Source: DTKY01 sp037440765 (lineage in GTDB: Bacteria > Acidobacteriota > Terriglobia > Bryobacterales > Bryobacteraceae). From it: a stretch of 35,564 bases of DNA. Under the pieces are notes generated by a model. It saw only the letters and a list, made by a program, of their open reading frames with translations, was not told where the DNA came from and made no database searches. The DNA lies in NCBI GenBank assembly GCA_037440765.1, contig JBBITL010000045.1, positions 1 to 35,564 on the forward strand, given 5' to 3'. Both the position numbers and the translations under genes were made by a program. This document shows positions 1 through 7,558 of this stretch, in pieces. Positions within the stretch are counted from its first letter, which is position 1, and every line of letters starts with the position of its first letter.

Positions 1-60
1 CCATTCTGGCGGCAGAACCTGGCCGACTTCGCTCCCCTGCTCTTCCAGGGCGGCAGATAG
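1..60 (+). CDS. Possible C-terminal end of an unidentified gene
   Basis: Frame 1 is open from the window edge to a TAG stop at 58-60 and would encode 19 residues ending LLFQGGR. The stop lies 16 bases before the stop of the convergent signal peptidase gene, which is a common layout for two gene ends. Nineteen open codons in GC-rich DNA can occur by chance and no family can be assigned. The neighbouring sequence left of the window would decide it. Confidence 0.25.
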   Translation, partial: PFWRQNLADFAPLLFQGGR

Positions 61-76
61 AACCCGCGCCGGGCCG

Positions 77-622
77 CTACCGCACCGGGCCGATCTTGTC
101 GGGCGGCCAGTAGACGAACACCGCCTTGCCGTAGATCGCGTCACGGGGAATCGGCCCCCAGGTGCGGCTGTCGCTCGAACTGGAGCGGTGGTCCCCGAGC
201 ACATAGTAGCGATCCGCGGGCACCACCAGTTCCGGCTGGGACAAGTTGTCGCGATATTCGGCCGGCACGTAGTCCTCCTGGAGGCGGCCGCCGTTCACGT
301 AGACCGTGCCGCGCTCGATGCGTATCTGGTCGCCGGGCAGCCCGACCACCCTCTTGATGTAGGACTTCCCAGGCTCGTTGTCAAACCAGAACACCACCAG
401 GTCGCCGCGGGCGATCTTCTCGATCCCCATCCGGTAGGTGAACTTGTTGATGAAGATCCGCTCCTGGTTTTCGAGCGCCGGCATCATGCTGGTTCCCTCA
501 ACCTGCACCGGCTGGTAGATGAACAGGATCACCAGCGAGGCGATGAGCACCGAGACCGCCAAGTCGCGGGCCCATGCCAGGCGGGAACGAAGGCTCTCAG
601 GTGTCAATGCGCCGCCTCCCAC
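77..622 (-). CDS. lepB: Signal peptidase I
   Basis: Type I signal peptidase (S26 family) that cleaves signal peptides from exported proteins at the outer face of the inner membrane. The 181-residue product has one N-terminal membrane segment (about 21-37), then box B with the nucleophile in EGTSMMP (Ser45), box D with the general base in YIKRVVGLPGD (Lys90), and box E as GDHRSSSSDSRTWGPI near 142-157. The length fits the short Gram-positive-like or acidobacterial form rather than the long E. coli form. The start is GTG at 622 with GGGAG about 11 bases upstream; an internal TTG five codons later is an alternative. It is convergent with the possible gene end at 1-60, and the DUF218 gene lies upstream on the same strand with a 45-base gap, so the two could be cotranscribed. 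Many secreted proteins in this window would be its substrates. Confidence 0.94.
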   Translation of the reverse strand: MGGGALTPESLRSRLAWARDLAVSVLIASLVILFIYQPVQVEGTSMMPALENQERIFINKFTYRMGIEKIARGDLVVFWFDNEPGKSYIKRVVGLPGDQIRIERGTVYVNGGRLQEDYVPAEYRDNLSQPELVVPADRYYVLGDHRSSSSDSRTWGPIPRDAIYGKAVFVYWPPDKIGPVR

Positions 623-667
623 ACCAATATAGACTCCCGGCAGCGGCCAATGGGTTCGGCGCCTCCT

Positions 668-1258
668 TCAAACCCGGATGCCCGCCTGCCAGAGCAGGTA
701 GCCCACTGACTGCCGGAAGTACAGCCACCACATCCGGGAGCCTTCCCGCGGCTGGGAGGGCCTGGGTGAACCGTAGACCCGGATCCCCCTTTCCGCCAGC
801 ATGCGCTTGGCCCGGAAGATGTGGTAGCCGTCGCTCACCAGGATGCAGGAGGTGAGCCCCATGCGGTGCATGATCTCCGCCGCCGAAGTGGTGCTCTGCA
901 CGGTGGTGGCGCCCTCCGGCTCCACCAGGACCGCGTCCGCCGGAACGTTTCTTCCCACCAGGTATGAGCGGCCCACGCCTCCTTCGGTGTAGAACGGGTC
1001 GCCGCCGGCGCCGCCAGTGGTCAGGATCCTGGGGGCCAGCCCGCGCCGGTACAGATCCAGCGCGTGGTCCAGCCGGGCCTTGAAGATGGGCGAGGGCCGC
1101 CCCCTGTACTCGGCCGCCCCCAGGACCACGATTACTTCGGCAGGCCGGGCCTCGTCGACGGTCGATTGGAGCTGGATCTGCCGGGCCACAGCATAGAGAT
1201 GCCACCCGCCCGCTATCAGGGCCGCAACCGGCAGGATCCAGGCCAGCGACTTCCTCAT
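668..1258 (-). CDS. DUF218 (YdcF/SanA/ElyC-like) membrane-anchored protein
   Basis: The 196-residue product has an N-terminal membrane anchor (about 7-25) followed by the DUF218 fold. The family signature is clear: a beta strand with VIVVLGAA, a polar helix FKARLDHALDLYRRG, then ILTTGGAGGDP, and later TTVQSTTSAAEIM and ILVSDGYHIFRAKRM. Members such as SanA and ElyC influence envelope integrity and peptidoglycan precursor metabolism in enterobacteria, but the biochemical activity is not established for most members. The start is ATG at 1258. It faces away from the TrmH gene at 1313, leaving about 54 bases for divergent promoters. It is upstream of lepB on the same strand, which gives an envelope-themed pair. 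The function in this organism is unknown. Confidence 0.87.
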   Translation of the reverse strand: MRKSLAWILPVAALIAGGWHLYAVARQIQLQSTVDEARPAEVIVVLGAAEYRGRPSPIFKARLDHALDLYRRGLAPRILTTGGAGGDPFYTEGGVGRSYLVGRNVPADAVLVEPEGATTVQSTTSAAEIMHRMGLTSCILVSDGYHIFRAKRMLAERGIRVYGSPRPSQPREGSRMWWLYFRQSVGYLLWQAGIRV

Positions 1259-1266
1259 GAGGTATG

Positions 1267-1272
1267 ATGCTA
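1267..1272 (-). promoter_or_regulatory. Candidate -10 box of the DUF218 gene
   Basis: On the minus strand the hexamer TAGCAT lies 8 bases before the ATG at 1258. It matches four of six positions of TATAAT. No convincing -35 box is visible. If used, the transcript would begin at or next to the start codon. Confidence 0.25.
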
Positions 1273-1312
1273 GTCGTTCCGGACTTCACCTGACAGTCTA
1301 CGACACACGCGA

Positions 1313-2104
1313 ATGGTACCGGTACAGAGACTGACCAGCCCCTCCAACAGCCTGCTCAAGGCCGTGCGGAAGGCGGCGGCTCAGGGCTCCTGCACCTCGG
1401 ACGGGTGCATGGTCGCCGAGACGTTCCACCTGCTTGAGGAAGCTGTCCGCAGCGGCTGTGAGATCGAGAACGTACTGGCTGCCGAGTCGGCTCTCGACAG
1501 GGTGCTGGCGGCGCTTAGAGGAGGCCCGAAGTCGCGTGTGGCCGTTGTCCCCGATGCCCTGCTCAGCAGCGTTTCGGCCACCGAGTGCTCCCAGGGCGTC
1601 GTGGCCCTTGTACGTCCACCCGCCTGGCGGCTGGACGACCTGTTCCGGGGGTTGCCCCTGGTGGTGGTCCTCGATGGCGTGCAGGATCCGGGCAACGCCG
1701 GCGCCGTCATCAGGGCCGCCGAGGCGTTCGGGGCAACTGGCGTGGCGTTCCTCAAGGGCAGCGTTAATCCATACAATCCAAAGGCGATAAGAGCATCTGC
1801 CGGTTCCGTATTCCGTTGCCCGGTCAAGGCCGGGCTCGAGCTGAGCAGCGTCGTGGCAGCCGCCCGGGACAGGGGCCTGGCGATCTGGGCCGCCCTGCCA
1901 TCGGGAGGAGTGGCAGCGCAGGCGGCCGATTTCGCTGGAGGCTCGGCGATTCTGGTTGGCGGGGAAGGCCGCGGACTCGGCACGGGGTTGCCGGAGGGGG
2001 CTCTGGCGGTGAGCATCCCGACCTCCGGCGTCGAGTCCCTGAACGCCGCCATGGCCACTGGCATCCTTCTTTATGAGGCCAGGCGGCAGCGAGGGCGCCG
2101 GTGA
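1313..2104 (+). CDS. TrmH/SpoU-family RNA 2'-O-ribose methyltransferase
   Basis: SPOUT-fold methyltransferase that transfers a methyl group from S-adenosylmethionine to a ribose 2'-OH in tRNA or rRNA. The 263-residue product has an N-terminal substrate-binding region (about 1-105) and the C-terminal SpoU domain. The three SpoU motifs are present: VLDGVQDPGNAGAVIRAAEA (motif 1, catalytic Asn and Arg), ILVGGEGRGL (motif 2) and VSIPTSGVESLNAAMATGI (motif 3, knot and cofactor loop). The N-terminal layout resembles RlmB/TsnR-like 23S rRNA enzymes, but the substrate cannot be told from sequence. The start is ATG at 1313. Its TGA overlaps the GTG of rarA (GTGA at 2101-2104), so the two genes form a translationally coupled unit. 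Confidence 0.92.
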   Translation: MVPVQRLTSPSNSLLKAVRKAAAQGSCTSDGCMVAETFHLLEEAVRSGCEIENVLAAESALDRVLAALRGGPKSRVAVVPDALLSSVSATECSQGVVALVRPPAWRLDDLFRGLPLVVVLDGVQDPGNAGAVIRAAEAFGATGVAFLKGSVNPYNPKAIRASAGSVFRCPVKAGLELSSVVAAARDRGLAIWAALPSGGVAAQAADFAGGSAILVGGEGRGLGTGLPEGALAVSIPTSGVESLNAAMATGILLYEARRQRGRR

Positions 2105-3420
2105 GCCTTTTCGACGTCACTCCCCCGGAGCCTGGCAAGGGCCACGGGTCGCCGCTGGCTGACCGCATGCGCCCACGCAGCCTGGAGGAGTACGTGGGCC
2201 AGGAGCACATCCTGGGCCCGGGCAAGCCATTGCGGGTGAAGATCGAGGGCGACGATCTCAGCTCGGCAATCCTGTGGGGGCCTCCCGGCACGGGTAAGAC
2301 CACCCTCGCCTTGCTTGTGGCCCGGATCACCCGCTGCGACTTCGTGCCCTTCAGCGCGGTGCTGAGCGGCATAAGGGAGATCAAGGAGGTCATGGCGCAG
2401 GCCGAGCGGAACCGCCGCCTGGGCCGCCGCACGGTCCTGTTCATCGACGAGATTCACCGCTTCAACAAGGCCCAGCAGGATGCCTTTCTCCCCTATGTGG
2501 AGCGGGGCGATGTCACCCTGATCGGCGCCACCACAGAGAACCCTTCCTTCGAGGTGATCTCGGCGCTGCTCTCCCGCACGCAGGTATACGCGCTCAGGGC
2601 GCTGGCCGTCCCCGAGGTTGTGACCCTGCTCAAACGAGCCCTGGCGGACCAGGAGCGCGGACTGGGCGCACGCGGCCTGATTGCGCCCGAGGATCTGCTG
2701 GAGCAGATCGCCATCTTCGCGGGCGGGGATGCCAGGTCGGCCTACAACACCCTGGAATCGGCGGCCGCGGCCTCGGAGGGGCCGGAGCTATCCAGGCAGG
2801 CGGTCGAGGACGCGATTCAGCGCAAGGTGCTCCTTTACGACAAGGCCGGCGAGGAGCACTACAACCTGATCTCGGCGCTGCACAAGTCTGTTCGATCGAG
2901 CGATCCCGATGCGGCGCTGTACTGGCTGGCCAGGATGCTCGAAGCTGGCGAGGACCGGCTCTATATCGCCCGGCGTCTCATACGTATGGCAATCGAGGAC
3001 GTGGGGCTGGCCGATCCGCGCGCCTTGGAGCAGGCGGTGGCGGCCATGCAAACCGTTCATTTCCTGGGAATTCCGGAGGGAGACCAGGCCTTGGCTCAAG
3101 CCGCGATTTACCTCTCGATGGCGCAGAAATCCGATGCCGCCTACCAGGCGCTCGGCAGGGCGCAGCAACAGGTTCGGACTGGAATGCCCGAACCGGTGCC
3201 TATGCAGCTCAGGAATCCCGTGACCCGCGAGATGAAGGACTGGAAGTATGGGGACGGCTACCAGCACGCTCACCAGTGCGAGGATGCCGTAACGAAAATG
3301 CCGTGTCTGCCGCCTGCCTTGATGGGCACAAGGTTCTATCTCCCGACGGATCGGGGCCTTGAGAAGCGGATTGCGGAGCGGCTGGACGAGCTCCGGCGTG
3401 TCCGGCGCGGACCGGACTAA
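2101..3420 (+). CDS. rarA: Replication-associated recombination protein A (MgsA/RarA AAA+ ATPase)
   Basis: Clamp-loader-like AAA+ ATPase that acts at stalled replication forks and interacts with single-strand-binding protein in characterised bacteria. The 439-residue product has Walker A GPPGTGKT at 60-67, Walker B with FIDEIHRF (Asp116, Glu117), sensor 1 in LIGATTENPSF, an arginine finger in SALLSRTQVY, and the C-terminal tetramerisation domain with RLIRMAIEDVGLADPRAL and the terminal motif GDGYQHAH. Length and motif order are typical of full-length RarA. GTG at 2101 is chosen because it overlaps the TrmH stop and gives the usual N-terminus just before the ADRMRPRSLEEYVGQ segment. Confidence 0.96.
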   Translation: MSLFDVTPPEPGKGHGSPLADRMRPRSLEEYVGQEHILGPGKPLRVKIEGDDLSSAILWGPPGTGKTTLALLVARITRCDFVPFSAVLSGIREIKEVMAQAERNRRLGRRTVLFIDEIHRFNKAQQDAFLPYVERGDVTLIGATTENPSFEVISALLSRTQVYALRALAVPEVVTLLKRALADQERGLGARGLIAPEDLLEQIAIFAGGDARSAYNTLESAAAASEGPELSRQAVEDAIQRKVLLYDKAGEEHYNLISALHKSVRSSDPDAALYWLARMLEAGEDRLYIARRLIRMAIEDVGLADPRALEQAVAAMQTVHFLGIPEGDQALAQAAIYLSMAQKSDAAYQALGRAQQQVRTGMPEPVPMQLRNPVTREMKDWKYGDGYQHAHQCEDAVTKMPCLPPALMGTRFYLPTDRGLEKRIAERLDELRRVRRGPD

Positions 3421-3496
3421 GGCGTGTAATGGGCTGGGGTTAGTAAGGTTAGTTTAGTACTCTGGTCCCAGATGAATTGTTACCGCTCTCCTATTG

Positions 3497-3525
3497 TTGA
3501 TTACGGATGTATTGCGGATGATATA
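3497..3525 (+). promoter_or_regulatory. Weak candidate promoter for the PilZ gene
   Basis: TTGATT (3497-3502) and GATATA (3520-3525) are separated by 17 bases in an AT-rich stretch of the 128-base gap between rarA and the PilZ gene. The -35 is good but the -10 is poor; TATACG at 3522-3527 with 19-base spacing is the alternative. The rest of the gap shows nothing recognisable. Confidence 0.25.
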
Positions 3526-3548
3526 CGGGAGGGGGGGATTTCAGGCCC

Positions 3549-3920
3549 GTGCTCGCCACATGGCAGAACGTGACCGCTACTCTGGCAGGCGTCTCCGAGC
3601 GCCGGGCCAACGACCGCTTCCCGATTGTGCGGGATGTCAAGTATAAGTTGATGGGCGGCCGGGGCGTTCCGGAGAGCGGCGTCGGCCAGACGGTGGACGT
3701 GAGCAGCCGCGGAGTGCTTTTCACGGCAGAGAACCCGCTGCCGCCGGGCAAGCGCGTGGAGCTGGCGATCAGCTGGCCGGCTCAATTGGACGGCAAGTGC
3801 GCCCTCAAGCTGGTGGCGCGGGGTAAGATCGTGCGCTGCCGGGGCAAACAGGTGGCCGTCGCTATCGACAAGTACGAATTCCGCACTCAGTCCTCCCGCA
3901 GCCTTTCGGCCCACTCGTAG
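3549..3920 (+). CDS. PilZ-domain protein (putative cyclic-di-GMP receptor)
   Basis: The 123-residue protein is essentially one PilZ domain. The two c-di-GMP-binding signatures are present: an arginine motif in ERRANDRF (Arg19 to Arg23, the RxxxR pattern) and DVSSRG at 50-55 (the D/NxSxxG pattern). The rest is beta-barrel-like with alternating hydrophobic residues (VKYKLM, GVLFTA, VELAIS, GKIVRC). Stand-alone PilZ proteins usually couple c-di-GMP to motility, polysaccharide secretion or transcription through a partner. No obvious partner is next to it, but a polysaccharide operon lies 8 kb downstream. GTG at 3549 is chosen because a GGAGG-rich ribosome site (3528-3537) precedes it. Confidence 0.85.
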   Translation: MLATWQNVTATLAGVSERRANDRFPIVRDVKYKLMGGRGVPESGVGQTVDVSSRGVLFTAENPLPPGKRVELAISWPAQLDGKCALKLVARGKIVRCRGKQVAVAIDKYEFRTQSSRSLSAHS

Positions 3921-3960
3921 CAAGCGGCCCGGCGGGTTTGCACATCACGCCGCCCGCAAG

Positions 3961-3969
3961 TGCTAGAAT
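3961..3969 (+). promoter_or_regulatory. Extended -10 promoter element upstream of the TonB receptor
   Basis: TGCTAGAAT is an extended -10 (TGn followed by TAGAAT). TTGCAC at 3938-3943 is a -35-like hexamer, but the spacing of 20 bases is long, so the extended -10 probably carries the activity. Transcription would start near 3976, immediately before the small leader ORF. Confidence 0.4.
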
Positions 3970-3977
3970 ACGGCGAA

Positions 3978-4079
3978 GTGGAAAACCAAGACGCCGGCTC
4001 CTTTGAACCTGAGGGCCCGGTGCGTACCCCCATACGGCGGTTCAACTGGCCGAAAGGACTGGAAATCGACACTATATGA
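3978..4079 (+). CDS. Possible 33-residue leader peptide coupled to the receptor gene
   Basis: A short frame opens with GTG at 3978, runs 33 codons (VENQDAG... ending GLEIDTI) and stops with TGA at 4077-4079. That TGA overlaps the receptor ATG at 4076 as ATGA, the same coupling seen between true genes in this window. Its GTG lies 8 bases after the candidate -10 box, so it could be translated from a leaderless message. The peptide matches no family known to me and has mixed charge without repeats. Alternatively it is an untranslated leader with a chance overlap. Confidence 0.3.
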   Translation: MENQDAGSFEPEGPVRTPIRRFNWPKGLEIDTI

Positions 4080-7000
4080 CATCGCGACGAGTAGCAGTGT
4101 TGCTTCTCACGGTTGTAGCCCTGGCGGGCACGGCGCTGGCGCAGACCGAGACCGGCAGTATAGCCGGCACGGTGCTTGACCCGGCGAACGCTGTCGTCCC
4201 GAATGCCAAGGTCACGTTGAGGAATCTGGCCACGGGGTTGGTGCAGAGCAGCGAAACCAACGCCGCAGGCCTATACAGCTTCAGCAACCTGAGGCCGAGC
4301 ACCTTCTCAGTGACGGTGGAAGCCGCCGGTTTCGCCACCTCGGTGAGGCAGGTGGTGGTGAACGTCGGAACCCGGGTGGGCCTGGATGTTCGCCTTGAGG
4401 TGGGCAGGACGGAAACGGTGGTGCAGGTCACGGAAGCCGCCGGGCAGATCAACACCGAAACCCAGACCCTCGGGGCGGTAATCAGCAGCCGCGCCATCGA
4501 GGAACTGCCTACGCTGACGCGCAACCCGTATAGCCTGGTTGCGACAGCGGGCAATGTCACCGAGGAAGGCGCCTACGGGCGCGGCGCCGGTTTCACCATC
4601 AACGGATTGCGCTCCGCGTCGACGAACATCCTGCTGGACGGAGCCGCGAACAACGACGAGTTCACGGCGTCGGTGGGCATGTCCGTCCCCCTGGATTCGG
4701 TCCAGGAATTCAGCGTCCTGACCAACAGCTTCACGGCCGAGTTCGGCCGCGCCGCCGGCGGAGTGGTGAACGTCGCCACCAAGGGCGGCACCAACGAGAT
4801 CCACGGCACAGCCTACGAGTACTTCAGGGCATCGCGGCTGGCCGCCAACACGCCGGACAACAACGCCAACGGAATCGCGCGGCCGGTCTATACCCGAAAC
4901 CAGTTCGGCTATTCGATCGGCGGGCCGGTGAAAAGAGATAGGGTTTTCTTCTTCCAGAACACGGAGTGGTTCCGCATCCGCAGCATCGCCCCAACCATCG
5001 TTTACATCCCTACCCCGCAGTTGATCTCGGCCGCGGCGGCCAACACGCGGGACTTTTTCGCGCAATTGGGCAAGGAGAAGCCGGGGCTGGTCCGGCACAA
5101 CACGCTGACAAAGGCCGACATGGTGGCAAGGGGAGTGGATCCCTGCGCCGGCGCAGTCGCGGGCGGCCCCTGTCAGTTGCTGCCGGCCGCGACTCCGATG
5201 TTCCAGCGCGTCCAGTATTCCAACCCTGAGGACGCCGGCGGCGGCCTGCCGCGCAATGAGATCCAGCTCGTCGGCCGGGTGGATTACAACATCAATTCAT
5301 CAACCCAGCTGTACGGCCGCTACGCCATCCAGGATGCCAACTATTTCGACGGCACCAACGCTCACAGTCCGTACGCGGGCTACGACACCGGATCGAAGGA
5401 CCGGAATCAGAGCTACCTGGCGTCGTTGACCCACACGATCAGCCCGGTGCTGGTCAGCCAGTCGAAGGCGGTGTTCAACCGCTTCCTCAATCTCCAGCCC
5501 CTGGGCCAGGCGCCCGTCACCCCCGTGCTGTACTTCAACCCGAACACGGCGCAGACCCTTTTCGGCAACAATGTCGCCATGCCGGGCTACCTGCCGTACA
5601 GCCCCGGCAACGGCATCCCGTTCGGGGGGCCCCAGAACTTCGTCCAGTTGTACGAGGACATGAGTTGGTCGAAGGGCAAGCACCAGGTCCGCTTCGGCGG
5701 CGCCTACACCTATATCCGTGACAACCGGAGTTTCGGCGCCTACCAGGAGCCGGTGGCCGCCCTGAACACGACCTCCGCCTGGGGCCGCGGCATTGACAAC
5801 CTGCTGCTGGGCCAGGTGCAGCGCTTCCAGGGCGCCGTCTACCCGCAGGGCAAGTACCCGTGCGACTCTCTGGCCGCGCCCACCGCGGCGTGCACCCTGA
5901 CGCTGCCGGTGGGGCCGCCGGACTTCACCCGCTCCAACCGCTACCACGAGTTCGCCTGGTACGTGCAGGATGCCTTCCGCGTTACTCCCCGGCTCACCCT
6001 GAACATGGGCCTGCGCTGGGAGTACTTCGGGGTGCAGCACAACAAGGACCCCAAGAAGGACTCCAACTACTACGACGGGAGCGGCGCCAACATCTGGCAG
6101 CAGATCCGTGCCGGCGACGTGTTCCTGGCCAGAGAGAGTCCCGTCGGCGGGTTGTGGAAGAAGCGGTACAGCAACTACGGCCCTCGCCTCGGTTTCGCCT
6201 GGGACGTTTTCGGCGACGGCAAGACCAGCTTCCGCGGCGGTTACGGCATCAGCTACGAGCGCAACTTCGGCAACGTCACCTTCAACATGATCCAGAACCC
6301 GCCGAACTATGCCGTGGTGTCGCTGACGGCCGGCGTGGACGTCCCCAGAATCGCCATCACCACCGACCCGAGCGGACCGCTGTCGGGCTCGACGGGCACC
6401 AAGGCCATGCCTCCGGTCAGCCTGCGGAACGTTGATGCGAACATCAAGCAGGCCTACGCGCAGGTCTGGAGCGCCTCGCTTGAACGCGAAGTCGGCAAGG
6501 GCCTGGTGGCGGCGGTGGACTACTCGGCCAGCCGCGGAACGAACCTCTACGGCATCGCCAACTACAACATGGCCGGAAGCGGCAATGTCTTTCTCGGGGA
6601 TGCGTGCACGAAGGGAGACCCGACCAGTTGCACGTCCAGATTGAGGCGGACCCGCTACACCAACATCAATCGCCGGGACAGCGCAGGGGCGTCCCAATAC
6701 CACGCCATGAACTTCCGGGTGGACGTCCAGAACATCGCTGACACCGGCCTGACACTCCGCTCCAACTGGACCTGGGGCCACGCCATCGACAACCTCAGCA
6801 GCACGTTCAGTGAGAGCGGCAACAACGGGTACAACCTGGGGTTCCTGGATCCGTTCAATCCCGGCCTGGACCGCGGTGACGCGGAGTTCGACAACCGGCA
6901 CCGCTGGGCGATCTCCGGCATCTGGGACATTCCGGTGGGACGGAACGCCTCGGGCGCGATCAGGCACATTATCGGCGGCTGGCAGATCGCTCCCATCATC

Positions 7001-7471
7001 ACGCTCCGTACGGGCGCGCCGTTCAGCCTGTTCGACAGCACCAACACATGGTACTGGGCAACGCCGCGCATGATGCCCAAAGGTCCGATGCCCAGGACCG
7101 GCAACAGCAACGGGCCGCCGGCGGGGACGCCGAACCGTATCGTCTACTATGACTGGTCCAAGTTGCAGCTCGACCACGACTGGGTCAACCCGATCACCGG
7201 CACCTCCGAATTCGGCCCCTTCCCGGCGCACATGACGGGACGCGACGTGTTTCGGGGTCCGGGCTCCTGGAACATTGACCTGGGCATGTACAAGACGTTC
7301 CGCGTCAATGAGCGGGTGTCGATGCAGTTGCGCGGCGAGATGTATAACATGCCTAACCACCCGAACCTGTACGCGTTGACCGGCGAAGCGGACGCCTGGG
7401 CGAGCGACTACATGACGGCGATGCGGGACGACCAGCGCAACGTCCAGCTCGCCGTGAAGATCATCTTCTAG
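4076..7471 (+). CDS. Oar-like TonB-dependent outer-membrane receptor with carboxypeptidase-regulatory domain
   Basis: Outer-membrane beta-barrel of 1131 residues. A signal peptide ends ALA-Q at about 22/23. Residues about 26-105 form a carboxypeptidase-regulatory-like (CarboxypepD_reg, transthyretin-like) domain (GSIAGTVLDPANAVVPNA, then GLYSFSNLRPSTFSVTVEA). A plug domain follows (about 115-240) with SRAIEELPTLTRNP, FTINGLRSASTNILLDGA, VQEFSVLTNSFTAEFGR and GGVVNVATKGGTNEIHG. The remainder is barrel with aromatic-rich strands and a C-terminal Phe (LAVKIIF), as expected for BamA-dependent insertion. This architecture is strongly expanded in Acidobacteria and is generally linked to uptake of large or sugar-derived substrates, but the ligand cannot be read from sequence. 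No SusD-like partner is adjacent. The gene is monocistronic and closed by a strong terminator. Confidence 0.95.
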   Translation: MTSRRVAVLLLTVVALAGTALAQTETGSIAGTVLDPANAVVPNAKVTLRNLATGLVQSSETNAAGLYSFSNLRPSTFSVTVEAAGFATSVRQVVVNVGTRVGLDVRLEVGRTETVVQVTEAAGQINTETQTLGAVISSRAIEELPTLTRNPYSLVATAGNVTEEGAYGRGAGFTINGLRSASTNILLDGAANNDEFTASVGMSVPLDSVQEFSVLTNSFTAEFGRAAGGVVNVATKGGTNEIHGTAYEYFRASRLAANTPDNNANGIARPVYTRNQFGYSIGGPVKRDRVFFFQNTEWFRIRSIAPTIVYIPTPQLISAAAANTRDFFAQLGKEKPGLVRHNTLTKADMVARGVDPCAGAVAGGPCQLLPAATPMFQRVQYSNPEDAGGGLPRNEIQLVGRVDYNINSSTQLYGRYAIQDANYFDGTNAHSPYAGYDTGSKDRNQSYLASLTHTISPVLVSQSKAVFNRFLNLQPLGQAPVTPVLYFNPNTAQTLFGNNVAMPGYLPYSPGNGIPFGGPQNFVQLYEDMSWSKGKHQVRFGGAYTYIRDNRSFGAYQEPVAALNTTSAWGRGIDNLLLGQVQRFQGAVYPQGKYPCDSLAAPTAACTLTLPVGPPDFTRSNRYHEFAWYVQDAFRVTPRLTLNMGLRWEYFGVQHNKDPKKDSNYYDGSGANIWQQIRAGDVFLARESPVGGLWKKRYSNYGPRLGFAWDVFGDGKTSFRGGYGISYERNFGNVTFNMIQNPPNYAVVSLTAGVDVPRIAITTDPSGPLSGSTGTKAMPPVSLRNVDANIKQAYAQVWSASLEREVGKGLVAAVDYSASRGTNLYGIANYNMAGSGNVFLGDACTKGDPTSCTSRLRRTRYTNINRRDSAGASQYHAMNFRVDVQNIADTGLTLRSNWTWGHAIDNLSSTFSESGNNGYNLGFLDPFNPGLDRGDAEFDNRHRWAISGIWDIPVGRNASGAIRHIIGGWQIAPIITLRTGAPFSLFDSTNTWYWATPRMMPKGPMPRTGNSNGPPAGTPNRIVYYDWSKLQLDHDWVNPITGTSEFGPFPAHMTGRDVFRGPGSWNIDLGMYKTFRVNERVSMQLRGEMYNMPNHPNLYALTGEADAWASDYMTAMRDDQRNVQLAVKIIF

Positions 7472-7496
7472 ACCCTTTCACGACTTTGACGGAGAC

Positions 7497-7528
7497 TAAA
7501 GGGGGCCCCGCGGGGCTCCCTTTTTTTT
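7497..7528 (+). terminator. Rho-independent terminator after the TonB receptor
   Basis: A GC-only stem (GGGGGCCCC, two-base loop, GGGGCTCCC, with one G-U pair) at 7501-7520 is followed by eight T residues at 7521-7528. It starts 29 bases after the receptor stop. The T-run overlaps the region where a -35 of the following ntrY-like gene would lie. Confidence 0.93.
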
Positions 7529-7546
7529 CGTCTGCCGGGGGCGGCC

Positions 7547-7552
7547 TATAAT
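7547..7552 (+). promoter_or_regulatory. Perfect -10 box for the NtrY-like gene, leaderless spacing
   Basis: TATAAT ends 6 bases before the ATG at 7559, with TAGGGC between. Transcription would therefore start at or next to the A of ATG. There is no room for a Shine-Dalgarno site. No good -35 is visible because the upstream 17-base position falls in the terminator T-run. Confidence 0.5.
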
Positions 7553-7558
7553 TAGGGC

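Noticed and set aside
5300..7360. A 686-residue open frame on the minus strand opposite the TonB receptor
   Set aside because: It is rich in Arg, Ala, Val and Gly with no domain, signal peptide or ribosome site, and lies fully opposite a clear receptor gene. It is a GC-rich antisense shadow.
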